Shown: positions 9,206-17,873, counted from the stretch's first letter. The stretch: DNA of 64,000 bases from Candidatus Nitrosopelagicus sp. (GCA_028345575.1 JAOMDR010000001.1:1-64000); one strand, 5' to 3'. Translations and numbers: made by a program. Notes: generated from the sequence alone by a model not told the origin.

Positions 9206-10324
9206 ATGACAGAAGATACTCTAGTGGTTGTTTATCCATCATTATTTGCTGAAAATAAAATTAATCAACTTATAGAAAATATTAAAAAAATTTTAAAGAC
9301 AAAAGATTTAAAATTTGGTAAAATTACTAGAGATGATTTTTTAATTTGTGTTAAAGCAGATGATCCAGTTTTCGTATCAAGTGCAATTGCATTATTATTT
9401 GGTGTAAAACAAATTGTAATTGCAAAAAAAATTAAAAATGATTTTAAAACAATTGTATCACAGGTTGGTGAAATTGGTTCTAATCTTCTTTTGAAAGGTG
9501 AAAAATTTTATGTTAAAGCAGATGGGCATGCAAAAGGATTTGTTATAAAAGATTTAGAGTTAGCTGCAACATCAACATTAATACAAAAAAATCAAAAAAT
9601 TTCTGCTAAACCGGGTACAGAATTAAAACATGATAAATTATTACAAATTTATGTTACAAAATCAAATGCTTATGTCTGTATTTTTGTAGATGAAGGATTA
9701 GGTGGAACTGTAAATAATTCTCAATTACAGAAATCAATTTGTTGTGTAACAGATGAGTTTTCAGCAGTAAATTGTCTTGAGACAATCAAACAAGGATTTG
9801 AGGTAAAACTTTTGGTTTGTTATGAAACACGTGAAGATGCAATACATTTAGTGAAAATTATAGACAAAATACTTCCTAGAATGTTGAGATCAGAAATAGA
9901 ACTAGAATTTCATAAAATATCAAAATTTGGTAAAAATTCAGAAGATGTATTATCAAAGAATACCCTCATCACCAACATTCTAATTAAATCTGCAAAAGAA
10001 AAGAAGATTTCTCACATATCACTTTCAGCTTCACCGTTAATTTATCCGTCAAGATATGTTGAAACATTACAAAAGAGAATTTTTAGTGCAGGCATGATTC
10101 CACATATTCCATTGTCTGGAATTGATTCAGAAATCATGAAAAATGCAAAAGAAATTGGAATGGAAAAATATATTTCAAAAATTGAAAAATTTCTAAAAAT
10201 TGATTTAGTAAAATCTAACAAAAAAGCAAGTAAAAATGAAAAGACAACAAAGAAAATTATCAAGATTAAGTTGGGACCAAATAATGTTCACACTATATTG
10301 GACTCCTTAGAAATTGAACATTGA
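9206..10324 (+). CDS. THUMP-domain ThiI-like protein with a degenerate PP-loop
   Basis: The 372-residue protein has a ferredoxin-like/THUMP N-terminal half (about 1-170) with a typical DGHAKGFVIKDLELA region, followed by an AANH-like alpha/beta domain and a C-terminal part containing PLIYPSRYVETLQKRIFSAGMIPHIPL. ThiI needs an SGGxDS PP-loop to adenylate tRNA for 4-thiouridine; at the matching place this protein reads CCVTDEFSAVNCLETI, so the ATP-pyrophosphatase loop is gone. It may bind tRNA without thiolating it. A basic tail (residues 340-360) ends the protein. The first ATG at 9206 follows a TATA-containing gap from cysH. Confidence 0.75.
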   Translation: MTEDTLVVVYPSLFAENKINQLIENIKKILKTKDLKFGKITRDDFLICVKADDPVFVSSAIALLFGVKQIVIAKKIKNDFKTIVSQVGEIGSNLLLKGEKFYVKADGHAKGFVIKDLELAATSTLIQKNQKISAKPGTELKHDKLLQIYVTKSNAYVCIFVDEGLGGTVNNSQLQKSICCVTDEFSAVNCLETIKQGFEVKLLVCYETREDAIHLVKIIDKILPRMLRSEIELEFHKISKFGKNSEDVLSKNTLITNILIKSAKEKKISHISLSASPLIYPSRYVETLQKRIFSAGMIPHIPLSGIDSEIMKNAKEIGMEKYISKIEKFLKIDLVKSNKKASKNEKTTKKIIKIKLGPNNVHTILDSLEIEH

Positions 10325-10355
10325 AAATTTAAACGGGAATTTTGAGTAAAGAGAC

Positions 10356-11585
10356 ATGGCAAAGATAGGACAATTCATCTATCCGTGGGGAAATGGCCAT
10401 TATTCTAGAATGATGAGATTGAATGAAAAATTAAAAGAAATAGGTAATAATGAATTTCATTATTTTAGTAAAGGCGATATTTATGAAAAATTACTAGAAA
10501 AATTTCCTAATGAAAAGGAAAACATTCACGAAGTTTTGATGCCTACACCAATTGATGGTAAATTTGGACCAAGTTTAACAAAATCTATGCTAAATTTTCT
10601 ATTACCAGTAGAGGAGAATAAACCGCTTGTAACACAAATTTCAAGTTATTTGAAAGACGAAGCTAAATTGTATAACAAAATTGGATTTGATTTAGTAATT
10701 AATGATGGAGATATGGGTTCGAATGTATTAGCACAACGACGAAATATCACAAGTTTGTTCGTTACCAATCAGTTCAAACCAAAATTATGGAAATCAAGAA
10801 TATATTTCAAACCAGCGTTAGAGTTTGTTGCAAAGCAAATTTCCAAAGCAACTAAAATTCTTGTGGCAGATTCTGAACCACCATATACAATGTGTGAATA
10901 TAATCTAAATTTTACAAAAGAAGTTGAAGAAAAAGTGGTCTATGTTGGACATTTTACGAATGAAAAAAAAATTGAGAAGAGTGAGAAAAGTGATTTAGAA
11001 AAATTAGTTGTAGATTCAGTTTATGGTTATTGGATGAGAACTGGAAACAAGTCAACTAATGATGGAACAGGTGAAAGATATGAAGAAGCATTTCATCAAT
11101 CAGAGATGAAAGATGAGAAAAGAATCGTCTCTCATGCAAGAAATGATTCAGGTATTGATAGGGTTTTAGACAGAGATGGAAAAGAATATTCTATATCAGA
11201 GGCATATGAAAAGAAAATAGATTGGATCCAAATTGATAAAGGATTTCTTTCTGAGCAAGAAAAAGAAACTGTTTTGAATTTGTGCAAATATTCAGTAGTA
11301 AATGGTTCCCATACAGTAATGGGAGAAATTCTAGGCAGTCATGCAAAACCAATAATTGGAATTCCAATTTACGATGAACATACAAATCAGATTGAATGGG
11401 TAAAAGAAAAAAAATTAGGACTTTTTGCTCGAAATAGAGTCCAAATAGCAGAAGCGATAAGAGAAATGCATGAAAATTATGAAGAAATTACAGATTCAGT
11501 TAAGGAATTTTCAAGAAACTTCAACGGTAATGGCGTCAGCAATACAACAAAAATTGCATCAGAAATTTTAGAAGACAAAAAATAA
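10356..11585 (+). CDS. GT-B-type glycosyltransferase-like protein (MJ1255 family resemblance)
   Basis: The 409-residue product begins IGQFIYPWGNGHYSRMM, the glycine/histidine loop of nucleotide-sugar transferases of the GT28-like class. The C-terminal half has NLCKYSVVNGSHTVMGEIL and GIPIYDEHTNQIEWVKE, matching the donor-binding acidic motif (a glutamate/histidine pair and a DEHxNQ segment) of MurG-like enzymes. A loop at about 225-290 is unusually charged. Donor and acceptor cannot be told from sequence; surface glycan or glycolipid synthesis is inference. It lies 31 bases after the THUMP gene, likely cotranscribed. Confidence 0.75.
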   Translation: MAKIGQFIYPWGNGHYSRMMRLNEKLKEIGNNEFHYFSKGDIYEKLLEKFPNEKENIHEVLMPTPIDGKFGPSLTKSMLNFLLPVEENKPLVTQISSYLKDEAKLYNKIGFDLVINDGDMGSNVLAQRRNITSLFVTNQFKPKLWKSRIYFKPALEFVAKQISKATKILVADSEPPYTMCEYNLNFTKEVEEKVVYVGHFTNEKKIEKSEKSDLEKLVVDSVYGYWMRTGNKSTNDGTGERYEEAFHQSEMKDEKRIVSHARNDSGIDRVLDRDGKEYSISEAYEKKIDWIQIDKGFLSEQEKETVLNLCKYSVVNGSHTVMGEILGSHAKPIIGIPIYDEHTNQIEWVKEKKLGLFARNRVQIAEAIREMHENYEEITDSVKEFSRNFNGNGVSNTTKIASEILEDKK

Positions 11586-11604
11586 TAGCTTTCAAAAACT
11601 AACA

Positions 11605-11684
11605 GAGATGTACTGGTGCGCGGTTGTCGATGGGCGAACTGACCGCAAGGGATGAAGAGTTAATCCGCGCATCAGTCATTTTTT
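11605..11684 (+). ncRNA. Candidate structured RNA, 12-bp closing stem
   Basis: The gene-free stretch after the glycosyltransferase is much richer in G and C than its surroundings. Bases 11612-11623 (ACTGGTGCGCGG) pair with 11665-11676 (CCGCGCATCAGT) over 12 bp with one G-U pair. The mismatch is a wobble only if the plus strand is transcribed. The 41-base interior holds GGTTG/TGACC complementarity and an AACTGACCGCAAGGGATGAAG segment with CTGA and GATGA boxes reminiscent of C/D RNAs, but box spacing does not fit a standard guide. A run of six T follows. Ends are approximate. Confidence 0.5.
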
Positions 11685-11699
11685 AGATCTAAAAAATGA
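11676..11699. terminator. 24-base perfect palindrome, likely bidirectional terminator
   Basis: A perfect 24-base inverted repeat centred on AGATCT, with T6 on the left and A6 on the right (CATTTTTT ... AAAAAATG). It directly follows the structured RNA and precedes the zinc-ribbon gene at 11737. T-runs on both strands suit archaeal termination in either direction; an operator for a dimeric regulator is the alternative. Confidence 0.55.
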
Positions 11700-11736
11700 G
11701 GCAACACTCTTATGTAAAAATAGAAGGAAATCGATA

Positions 11737-12078
11737 TTGGTAAACTGCCCTGAATGCGTAAGTAGAGAAGTAGCTAAAAAAAGGAAACAGCTAGAGGCAG
11801 ATTTTAAGGCTGAAGAACAAGAAGAAGGTTTTGAATTTAGAGCACCACCATACAGAGAAATGGAAGATGAAATTGATTTTGAGGAATTAGGTCTAATAAT
11901 GAAGTTAGATCCTGCAACAAAGCACTTCATTTGTAAAAGATGTGGTCTCTATGCAACAAGAGAGCAGGTTAGTGATATTAGATACAAATTATCTCGTAAA
12001 GAAAGCACAAAATCAGATAAACAGTATGATTATCTAGATTGGTGGCAAAAAAGCAAAAAAGATAAAAACGAAGAATAA
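11737..12078 (+). CDS. Small zinc-ribbon-like protein of unknown function
   Basis: A 113-residue protein starting at TTG (no in-frame ATG is available), with GAAGG eight bases upstream as a possible ribosome-binding site. CPEC (residues 4-7) and CKRC (about 65-68) could make a four-cysteine zinc site, separated by an acidic helical stretch rich in Lys and Glu. The C-terminus is charged and ends WWQKSKKDKNEE. It is followed 13 bases later by another small gene on the same strand. No specific family recognised; RNA or protein binding is only a guess. Confidence 0.7.
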   Translation: MVNCPECVSREVAKKRKQLEADFKAEEQEEGFEFRAPPYREMEDEIDFEELGLIMKLDPATKHFICKRCGLYATREQVSDIRYKLSRKESTKSDKQYDYLDWWQKSKKDKNEE

Positions 12079-12091
12079 TTTTTGATGAAAA

Positions 12092-12457
12092 ATGGCTAAA
12101 AAAAAGGACGAAGTTCCAGAAGATATCAATAAAGAATTAGAATCACCAAAATTTGGAAAACCAAAATCACTAACAAATAGTGGTTATGTTTTAGATATCA
12201 ATGAAAAAGATAAGAAAGTTGATCTACAACTGTATGAATCAGTACAAGGAACATCAATCATTGAAGGGCTAAATCTTTCAAAGGATGTAAAATTAAATGA
12301 TTTACAAAAAGGCGTCGTATGTGAATTCAAACTAAATGAAATGAAAGCTAAACTAAGTAAAAAAACAGTGGATTATCTTGCAGAACAAGGAATCAATCTT
12401 ACTGAAATAATTCAATACGAATTAGCTGAAATAAAAATTACAGACGAAAATGCCTAA
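12092..12457 (+). CDS. Small soluble protein of unknown function
   Basis: A 121-residue, lysine/glutamate-rich protein without membrane segments or cysteines. Residues 25-95 alternate short hydrophobic strands (GYVLDINEKDKKVDLQLYES, VVCEFKLNEMKAKL), suggesting a small beta-barrel or OB-like fold, and the C-terminal third looks helical. It follows the zinc-ribbon gene by 13 bases, so the two probably form one unit. Its stop overlaps the convergent SDR gene by 4 bases. I do not recognise it. Confidence 0.7.
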   Translation: MAKKKDEVPEDINKELESPKFGKPKSLTNSGYVLDINEKDKKVDLQLYESVQGTSIIEGLNLSKDVKLNDLQKGVVCEFKLNEMKAKLSKKTVDYLAEQGINLTEIIQYELAEIKITDENA

Positions 12458-13254
12458 GAATCTCTTTTATCAAGCTGTTTTCTAAATCTATTTCCAATTA
12501 TTGGATTAATTAAAAATGGAAATGTTTGTTTAAACCAGATTCCGATTCGTACGAATGATGGAACGACAATTTCTAATCTAGATGAATCTGATGCCTTGAT
12601 GATTGCTTTTGCAACAGTTTCAGAACTTAAGGAAATTCCAGTTGCAAATTTTGTAAAATTTTTGAATGATGGATGATCAAATAAGCTAGTTCTAACCATT
12701 ATTGGACTTACAACAGTTACTCCAACATTAGTTTCATAAAGTTCGTGGTGTAACCCTTCAGAAAATCCTAGCATTGCAAATTTTGTTGCACAATATGATG
12801 CAATACCAGGCACCCCAAAGCTTCCTCCAACTGATGCCACATTTACCATATGACCAGAATTTTGTTTTAGAAAATGTGGCAGAAAATATTTGGTACAATT
12901 TATCATACCAAAATAGTTGGTTTGCATTTGAGATTCAATATCTTCAATAGATAATTCCTCCACTTTGCCATAAATTACGAATCCTGCATTATTTACTAGT
13001 ACATCAATTTTAGAGAATATTTCAATTACTTTTTCAGACATTTGCTTTACTTGTTCTTTATCAGACACATCACAAACCTGTACTAGAATTTTTGTAGAAT
13101 ATTTTGAAAGTTTTTTCTCAACTTGCTCTAGCTTTTCTTTTCTTCTTGCAACAAGCACGATATTTGCTCCTTTTTTAGCAAATTGTTCAGCTGCTGCTTC
13201 ACCAATTCCACTAGATGCACCAGTAATTACTACAACTTTATTTTTAAAATTCAT
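12454..13254 (-). CDS. Short-chain dehydrogenase/reductase
   Basis: NAD(P)-dependent oxidoreductase of the classical SDR family, 266 residues. The cofactor loop TGASSGIGEAAAEQ starts at about residue 10, basic ARRKEK after the second strand points to NADPH, NNAGFVIYG marks the central sheet, and the catalytic Ser plus YCATK (Tyr-x3-Lys) are intact. The C-terminal 40 residues are hydrophobic and basic (VRIGIWFKQTFPFLINPIIGNRF), suggesting membrane association and a lipid-like substrate. It starts 3 bases after the flippase-like gene. Substrate unknown. Confidence 0.85.
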   Translation of the reverse strand: MNFKNKVVVITGASSGIGEAAAEQFAKKGANIVLVARRKEKLEQVEKKLSKYSTKILVQVCDVSDKEQVKQMSEKVIEIFSKIDVLVNNAGFVIYGKVEELSIEDIESQMQTNYFGMINCTKYFLPHFLKQNSGHMVNVASVGGSFGVPGIASYCATKFAMLGFSEGLHHELYETNVGVTVVSPIMVRTSLFDHPSFKNFTKFATGISLSSETVAKAIIKASDSSRLEIVVPSFVRIGIWFKQTFPFLINPIIGNRFRKQLDKRDS

Positions 13255-13257
13255 TGT

Positions 13258-14274
13258 TCATGCAGAATTTGGTTTACTGATTTTACTTAATGCTAATTTT
13301 ACCAACAAGATCCATGTAACAGCAATTGGTACATAATATGTGGCTATTCTCCATCCAATTACAGCGTTCCATTGAAGTGGATCAACATCTGCAGATAAAT
13401 TAAAAGGATCTAAGTTATTCAAATAAGCAATTATTCCAAATTCTGCTAATCCTGAACCACCAACTGTAATTGGAAGATTAGCAATTGCATTTGCGCCCAT
13501 TACTGCCATAATTGAATCAAAGAATTCTACTGCAAAACCTACACCATCAGCAATTATTAAAAATGAAACTCCATAACATATCCAAGATACAATTGATACA
13601 AAAAATCCTACAATGAATACTTTTTTTGATTTGCTAGAATGAAGATTTTCTCTACTCATCACACAAACATCTTCAATCCAACCATTGGTTTGTTTAACAT
13701 ATTTTTCTCCACGTTCTTTTCCTAGTGTAGTAACAATGTATGAAATTACTCTAGGAAGTGTGAATGTACGTTTTGATGACATGAAGAATAAAACAATCCA
13801 TAATCCTGTAATTGGAACAGCGGTTCCTAAAACTACGGCTCCAACAACATATGCACCGTACATTAATGCAAGAATTCCTGCTAGAATTGAAAGTACACCT
13901 GCAGCAAACACTTCAGTTACAATATCTAATAATGCAACCCATGATGCTTTTGATGTTGGTATTCCTTTTTTTGTCATGTAATAGATGACTGCAAACTCTG
14001 CTCCAACAAACATTGGAGTTGTAAATTTGATAAACTCACTACCAACACGCATTGCAGTTAGACGTTTTATTGAATCAAATGGACCAAGAAAAGTTCGTGC
14101 AATGTATGCAAGCTTTAATCCTTGTAATCCTAATTTTGTCATTATTGCTAAAACGGCTAATGCGAAAGGTATAGCCCCTATTGCAAAGATATCTTCCGCT
14201 TCAATGTCAAATTGGACAGCAATTATGATGATTGGTATGAGGGTAACAGGAATTACTGCTAGTCTCCAGTTCAT
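13258..14274 (-). CDS. UPF0104/AglD-type flippase-like integral membrane protein
   Basis: A 338-residue polytopic protein with about eight hydrophobic segments, resembling the lysylphosphatidylglycerol synthase transmembrane (UPF0104) family. Family-like features are LKLAYIARTFLGP, MRVGSEFIKFTTPMFVGAE and the late GANAIANLPITVGGSGLAEFG. Members are thought to move lipids or lipid-linked sugars or to act with surface glycosylation systems, but this one's substrate is unknown. It lies 3 bases upstream of the SDR gene in the same direction, so a joint lipid-related role is possible. Confidence 0.8.
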   Translation of the reverse strand: MNWRLAVIPVTLIPIIIIAVQFDIEAEDIFAIGAIPFALAVLAIMTKLGLQGLKLAYIARTFLGPFDSIKRLTAMRVGSEFIKFTTPMFVGAEFAVIYYMTKKGIPTSKASWVALLDIVTEVFAAGVLSILAGILALMYGAYVVGAVVLGTAVPITGLWIVLFFMSSKRTFTLPRVISYIVTTLGKERGEKYVKQTNGWIEDVCVMSRENLHSSKSKKVFIVGFFVSIVSWICYGVSFLIIADGVGFAVEFFDSIMAVMGANAIANLPITVGGSGLAEFGIIAYLNNLDPFNLSADVDPLQWNAVIGWRIATYYVPIAVTWILLVKLALSKISKPNSA

Positions 14275-14332
14275 TGCTCAATTTTTAAGAGATTCAAATA
14301 TAAGCGAATAAAAAAGAATTTTTGTCGAACCA

Positions 14333-15091
14333 TTGAAAGTTATTTTTGTTACAGGCACAGCAGGGGCAGGAAAGTCGTTACTGACTTCAAAACTCAAGGA
14401 ATATTATGCAAAAAATGCCACATTTCCAATTACACTGAATCTAGATCCAGGGGTAGCAAGTTTGCCATATTCACCAGATATCGATGTCAGAGATTACATT
14501 GATCTCAATTCATTGATGGAACAATATGAGTTAGGATCAAATGGCTCTTTGATAATGGCAAATGATTTGATTGCTACAAAAATTGATGATATACAAAAAG
14601 AAGCAGATACAATTAATCCGGATTATCTGATTGTTGATACACCCGGACAGATTGAATTATTTGCATACAGACAGAGCGGTCCATTTTTTGTAAATGAGTT
14701 TATTGCAGAAGAAAAAATGAACTTGTTTTTGTTTGACGGGACAATGGTTTCAACTCCAAATAATTTTGTATCACTAACATTATTGTCAACATCAATAAGG
14801 TTACGTCTAGGATTGCCAACAGTTAATGTAATTACCAAAACAGACTTGATACAAGAAAAATTAGAAAAAGTGTTAAGCTGGTCAGGAACAGACTCGCAGT
14901 TAGAGGCAGATTTGGCGGGAGAAGTAAATGGAGATACATTTTCTCTAATATCAGACATGTTAACAAGTTTGAATAGACATGATTTTCAACAGGATTTGAT
15001 TCCAGTTTCTAATGCAACAGGAGATGGAATGGTAAATCTGCAAAGTGCATTAAGCAGAACTATTAACTTGGGCGAAGAAATAGAAGATTAA
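14333..15091 (+). CDS. GPN-loop GTPase family protein with a GSN loop
   Basis: P-loop NTPase of the archaeal/eukaryotic GPN (XAB1) family, which in eukaryotes helps assemble RNA polymerase. The Walker A loop is GTAGAGKS (residues 8-15), DTPGQIELF follows the second switch, and VITKTDL gives base specificity. The defining Gly-Pro-Asn loop reads ELGSNGSL (Gly68-Ser69-Asn70), replacing the proline. The start is TTG at 14333, since the next ATG lies inside conserved sequence. The stop shares one base with the thrB start, so the two are translationally coupled. Confidence 0.85.
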   Translation: MKVIFVTGTAGAGKSLLTSKLKEYYAKNATFPITLNLDPGVASLPYSPDIDVRDYIDLNSLMEQYELGSNGSLIMANDLIATKIDDIQKEADTINPDYLIVDTPGQIELFAYRQSGPFFVNEFIAEEKMNLFLFDGTMVSTPNNFVSLTLLSTSIRLRLGLPTVNVITKTDLIQEKLEKVLSWSGTDSQLEADLAGEVNGDTFSLISDMLTSLNRHDFQQDLIPVSNATGDGMVNLQSALSRTINLGEEIED

Positions 15092-16011
15092 TGGTAAAAT
15101 CAGTATCTGTACGTGCTCCTTGCTCTACTGCAAATTTAGGTCCAGGATTTGACGTATTTGGTATGGCATTAGATGCATTATACGATAATGTTGTTCTAAC
15201 AAAGAAAGGAAAAGGAATTGTCATAGTTAGTTCAGATGATATTCCATTGAATCCATCAAAAAATACTGCAGGATTAGTTGTATCTGCAATGAGGAAAAAA
15301 TTTAAGATAAAAGATGGCATAGAAATTAAAATAAATAAAAATATACCAGCAGGATATGGAATGGGAAGTAGTGCAGCATCAGCTTCTGCATGTGCAATAG
15401 GTATTAACAAATTATATAATTTGAAATTAACTGATGCAGAACTAGTTGAGTTTGCTGGAATTGGTGAAAAAGCTAGCGCAGGTACAATACATTATGATAA
15501 TGTTGCAGCATCAGCATTAGGTGGATTTGTGATAGTCAAGACAAAACCTTTGCAAGTTGTAAAAATGCAACCCCCAAATGACCTAGTTTTGTGTGTAGCG
15601 GTGCCAAAATTGAAGGTTCCAGCAAAAAAAACTAAAGTTTCAAGAGGAGCTATTCCAAAAAAAGTTTCTTTATCAGACATGGTGAAAAATATCTCAAATG
15701 CATCAGCATTAGTTGCAGGTTTTTCAGAAAAAAATTCAGAATTAATTGGAAGATCAGTACAAGATGTAATTGTCGAACCAGCAAGAAAACATATGATTCC
15801 AGGATTCGATAAGGTGAAAAAAAATGCGTTAGCTGCAGGTGCATATGGAGTAACAATCAGCGGTGCAGGACCATCAGTGGTAGCATTTACAGATAAAAAA
15901 CATGATTCAAAGAAAATTTCTAATGCAATGAAAAGAGGATTCAAAGATTCAAGAAAAGAATCTACAGTTTTTGTTTGTAAACCAAGCAAAGGCCCAGTAA
16001 TCAGAAGGTAA
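15091..16011 (+). CDS. thrB: Homoserine kinase
   Basis: GHMP-family kinase phosphorylating L-homoserine on the way to threonine. APCSTANLGPGFDVFG (residues 9-24) is the family N-terminal signature, PAGYGMGSSAAS (86-97) is the ATP-binding loop, and GAYGVTISGAGPSVVAF near residue 250 is motif 3. The 306-residue length is normal. It starts on the last base of the GTPase stop and is followed 4 bases later by queC, making a compact three-gene unit with no evident metabolic theme. Confidence 0.93.
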   Translation: MVKSVSVRAPCSTANLGPGFDVFGMALDALYDNVVLTKKGKGIVIVSSDDIPLNPSKNTAGLVVSAMRKKFKIKDGIEIKINKNIPAGYGMGSSAASASACAIGINKLYNLKLTDAELVEFAGIGEKASAGTIHYDNVAASALGGFVIVKTKPLQVVKMQPPNDLVLCVAVPKLKVPAKKTKVSRGAIPKKVSLSDMVKNISNASALVAGFSEKNSELIGRSVQDVIVEPARKHMIPGFDKVKKNALAAGAYGVTISGAGPSVVAFTDKKHDSKKISNAMKRGFKDSRKESTVFVCKPSKGPVIRR

Positions 16012-16014
16012 AAA

Positions 16015-16689
16015 ATGAAAAGAGCAGTTATCATTCTAAGCGGAGGTTTAGATTCAGCATGCATGATGTCATATTTAAAAAAAGGATACCAGTTGTATGG
16101 AATTACATTTGCATACGGTCAAAGAGCGTCTGAGGAGATAAAGGCTGCAAAGCGTGTAGCAAAATTACTCAAACTAAAAGAGCATAAAATTCTCGACATT
16201 GGCTTCATGAAGGAGTTGTATGGAGACAGCAATGTTTTAACAAATACGAAGAAAAAGATGCCTAGTAAGTTCGAATATTCTATTGTTGTCCCTATCAGAA
16301 ATGCAATATTTCTTTCAATTGCCACAGCATGGGCATTTACTCTAAATGCAGAATTGGTTGCGTATGGAGCACAAAAAGGAGATACACAATACCCAGATTG
16401 TAGACCCGAATTTACTAGAAAAATACAATCTGCATTAAATCAAGGTGAATATGATGGAATTAAAAATAAAATTAGAAAGGAGATTAAAATTTGGTCTCCA
16501 TATTCAGAAAATATTTCGAAAAGTGATTTAATAAAAAAAGGCTACAAGGTTTTAGGAAATGAAATTTTCAAGACATGGAGCTGTTATCTAAGCGGCGAAA
16601 TGCAATGTGGAAAATGTGAATCTTGCAATAATAGGAAAATTGCATTTGAGAAAGCAAAGATTACAGATAAGACAAAATATTTAAAATAA
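16015..16689 (+). CDS. queC: 7-cyano-7-deazaguanine (preQ0) synthase
   Basis: Converts 7-carboxy-7-deazaguanine and ammonia to preQ0, the precursor of archaeosine in archaeal tRNA. The PP-loop SGGLDSA is at residues 9-15, VVPIRNAIFLSIA and YGAQKGDTQYPDCRPEF are QueC signatures, and CYLSGEMQCGKCESC at the C-terminus is the zinc site. The 224-residue length is normal. GTP cyclohydrolase I, encoded 0.4 kb away on the other strand, makes the first intermediate of this pathway. Confidence 0.94.
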   Translation: MKRAVIILSGGLDSACMMSYLKKGYQLYGITFAYGQRASEEIKAAKRVAKLLKLKEHKILDIGFMKELYGDSNVLTNTKKKMPSKFEYSIVVPIRNAIFLSIATAWAFTLNAELVAYGAQKGDTQYPDCRPEFTRKIQSALNQGEYDGIKNKIRKEIKIWSPYSENISKSDLIKKGYKVLGNEIFKTWSCYLSGEMQCGKCESCNNRKIAFEKAKITDKTKYLK

Positions 16690-16691
16690 AA

Positions 16692-17006
16692 TTAGAGTAT
16701 TTTTCTTTTTAAAACAAATCTACGAGCGCCCATATACCATCCAGCAAAGATTGCACCTACTATTCCCCAAAATATCCAATTAAGTGAGCCTTGATTAACA
16801 GTTTCTTCGTCTGCCATACTACAGTCGGTTATTTGTGATGTTTGTTCACATTCCCATCCATAAGACATCACAGAATCTTCAAAGAATGGGTTGACTTGCC
16901 ATGAAATAACTATTGCAATTGCAATTACTATTGCAAATTCAATAATAGACCAGGAGAAAAATGGCCATGATTCACCTGGAACGTGTATGTTATTTCTTGC
17001 AGGCAT
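16692..17006 (-). CDS. Small two-helix membrane protein
   Basis: A 104-residue protein with two hydrophobic helices (about residues 18-37 and 76-95). Between them a roughly 40-residue acidic loop carries two cysteines (CEQTSQITDC) that could form a disulfide if the loop is outside the cell. It ends with basic RRFVLKRKIL, consistent with an inside C-terminus. It runs convergent to queC, 2 bases apart, and lies downstream of folE on the same strand. No family recognised. Confidence 0.7.
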   Translation of the reverse strand: MPARNNIHVPGESWPFFSWSIIEFAIVIAIAIVISWQVNPFFEDSVMSYGWECEQTSQITDCSMADEETVNQGSLNWIFWGIVGAIFAGWYMGARRFVLKRKIL

Positions 17007-17052
17007 GATGAATTTCTAATTAGGGGATTATTTAATTTTTGATAGAAGATTA

Positions 17053-17589
17053 CTAGTGGCTCATAGCTTTTAGCAGCTCTTCTTTGGTCTTTTGATCCTC
17101 AAATGTACCTCTAAATGCCGATGTTGTAACTTTGGCATCATTTTTGACGCCTCTCATCTTCATACATAGATGTTCAGCATCTGCTACAACTGCAACTCCT
17201 TTTACACCCTGAGCATAAAGTTCATCTGCAATATTTTTGGTAATTCTTTCTTGGATTTGGAGTCTCTTTGAGAATTTTTCAACAACTCGAACTAGTTTAG
17301 AAATACCAAAGACTCGGCCATTTGGTACATATGCAATTTGAATAGTTCCATAAAATGGTAACATGTGGTGTTCACACATTGAATAAAATTGAATATTTTT
17401 TGCAACTACTGTTTCAGAATCTTCAGAAAATTGTACAGACAATTCAGAATCAGAATCATAGCCTCCAAATATTTCACTATATGCGTCAGCAATTCGTCTA
17501 GGAGTATCCTTTAGACCCTCTCTAGTAGGATCTTCACCGATTTCAATGATTAGTTCACGTACTAATTTTTTAACACGCTCTTTATCCAT
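17053..17589 (-). CDS. folE: GTP cyclohydrolase I (type IA)
   Basis: Opens the purine ring of GTP to form 7,8-dihydroneopterin triphosphate, feeding the 7-deazaguanine branch and possibly pterins. The 178-residue protein has DPTREGLKDTPRR (20-32), the zinc ligands Cys72, His75 and Cys142 (SMCEHHMLPF and AEHLCMKMRG), and FSKRLQIQERIT. Zinc-dependent type IA is therefore clear. Its placement beside queC supports an archaeosine role; in other archaea type IB often substitutes. Confidence 0.94.
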   Translation of the reverse strand: MDKERVKKLVRELIIEIGEDPTREGLKDTPRRIADAYSEIFGGYDSDSELSVQFSEDSETVVAKNIQFYSMCEHHMLPFYGTIQIAYVPNGRVFGISKLVRVVEKFSKRLQIQERITKNIADELYAQGVKGVAVVADAEHLCMKMRGVKNDAKVTTSAFRGTFEDQKTKEELLKAMSH

Positions 17590-17643
17590 GTGATCATTTG
17601 GTTTGAAAGGTTATTTTAAAGGATGTGAATTTCTTAGGCACAG

Positions 17644-17841
17644 TTATTCTTGAATAATTATTTCCTTTTTGTAGAACATGCCTGAGATCATAAAGACTAC
17701 ACCTAATATTCCAATTAAAGATCCAACAAATTCAATTGTTGATACCACTCCTTCAGCAAGAGGTGCTATGAGTATAGCTATGAATGCTCCAAAAATTACC
17801 ATTGGTAACCCAACACCAAAAATGATTGCTTTTGAAGTCAT
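17644..17841 (-). CDS. Small two-helix membrane protein
   Basis: A 65-residue product made almost wholly of two hydrophobic helices (about residues 5-28 and 35-57), a short polar turn and a charged KKEIIIQE tail. It lies 32 bases after the secreted coiled-coil gene in the same direction and before folE. No family recognised; the clean frame, ATG and hydrophobic pattern support a real protein. Confidence 0.6.
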   Translation of the reverse strand: MTSKAIIFGVGLPMVIFGAFIAILIAPLAEGVVSTIEFVGSLIGILGVVFMISGMFYKKEIIIQE

Positions 17842-17873
17842 AAAGAAAAACGGGATTGAAATCTATATGAAGT

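Noticed and set aside
11605-11684. tRNA or fluoride-riboswitch interpretation of the structured element
   Set aside because: No cloverleaf arms or T-loop sequence, and the GATGG/CTGA pieces do not occur in the fluoride riboswitch order.
15492-16064. 190-codon minus-strand frame opposite thrB
   Set aside because: Shadow of homoserine kinase, whose motifs are complete on the plus strand.
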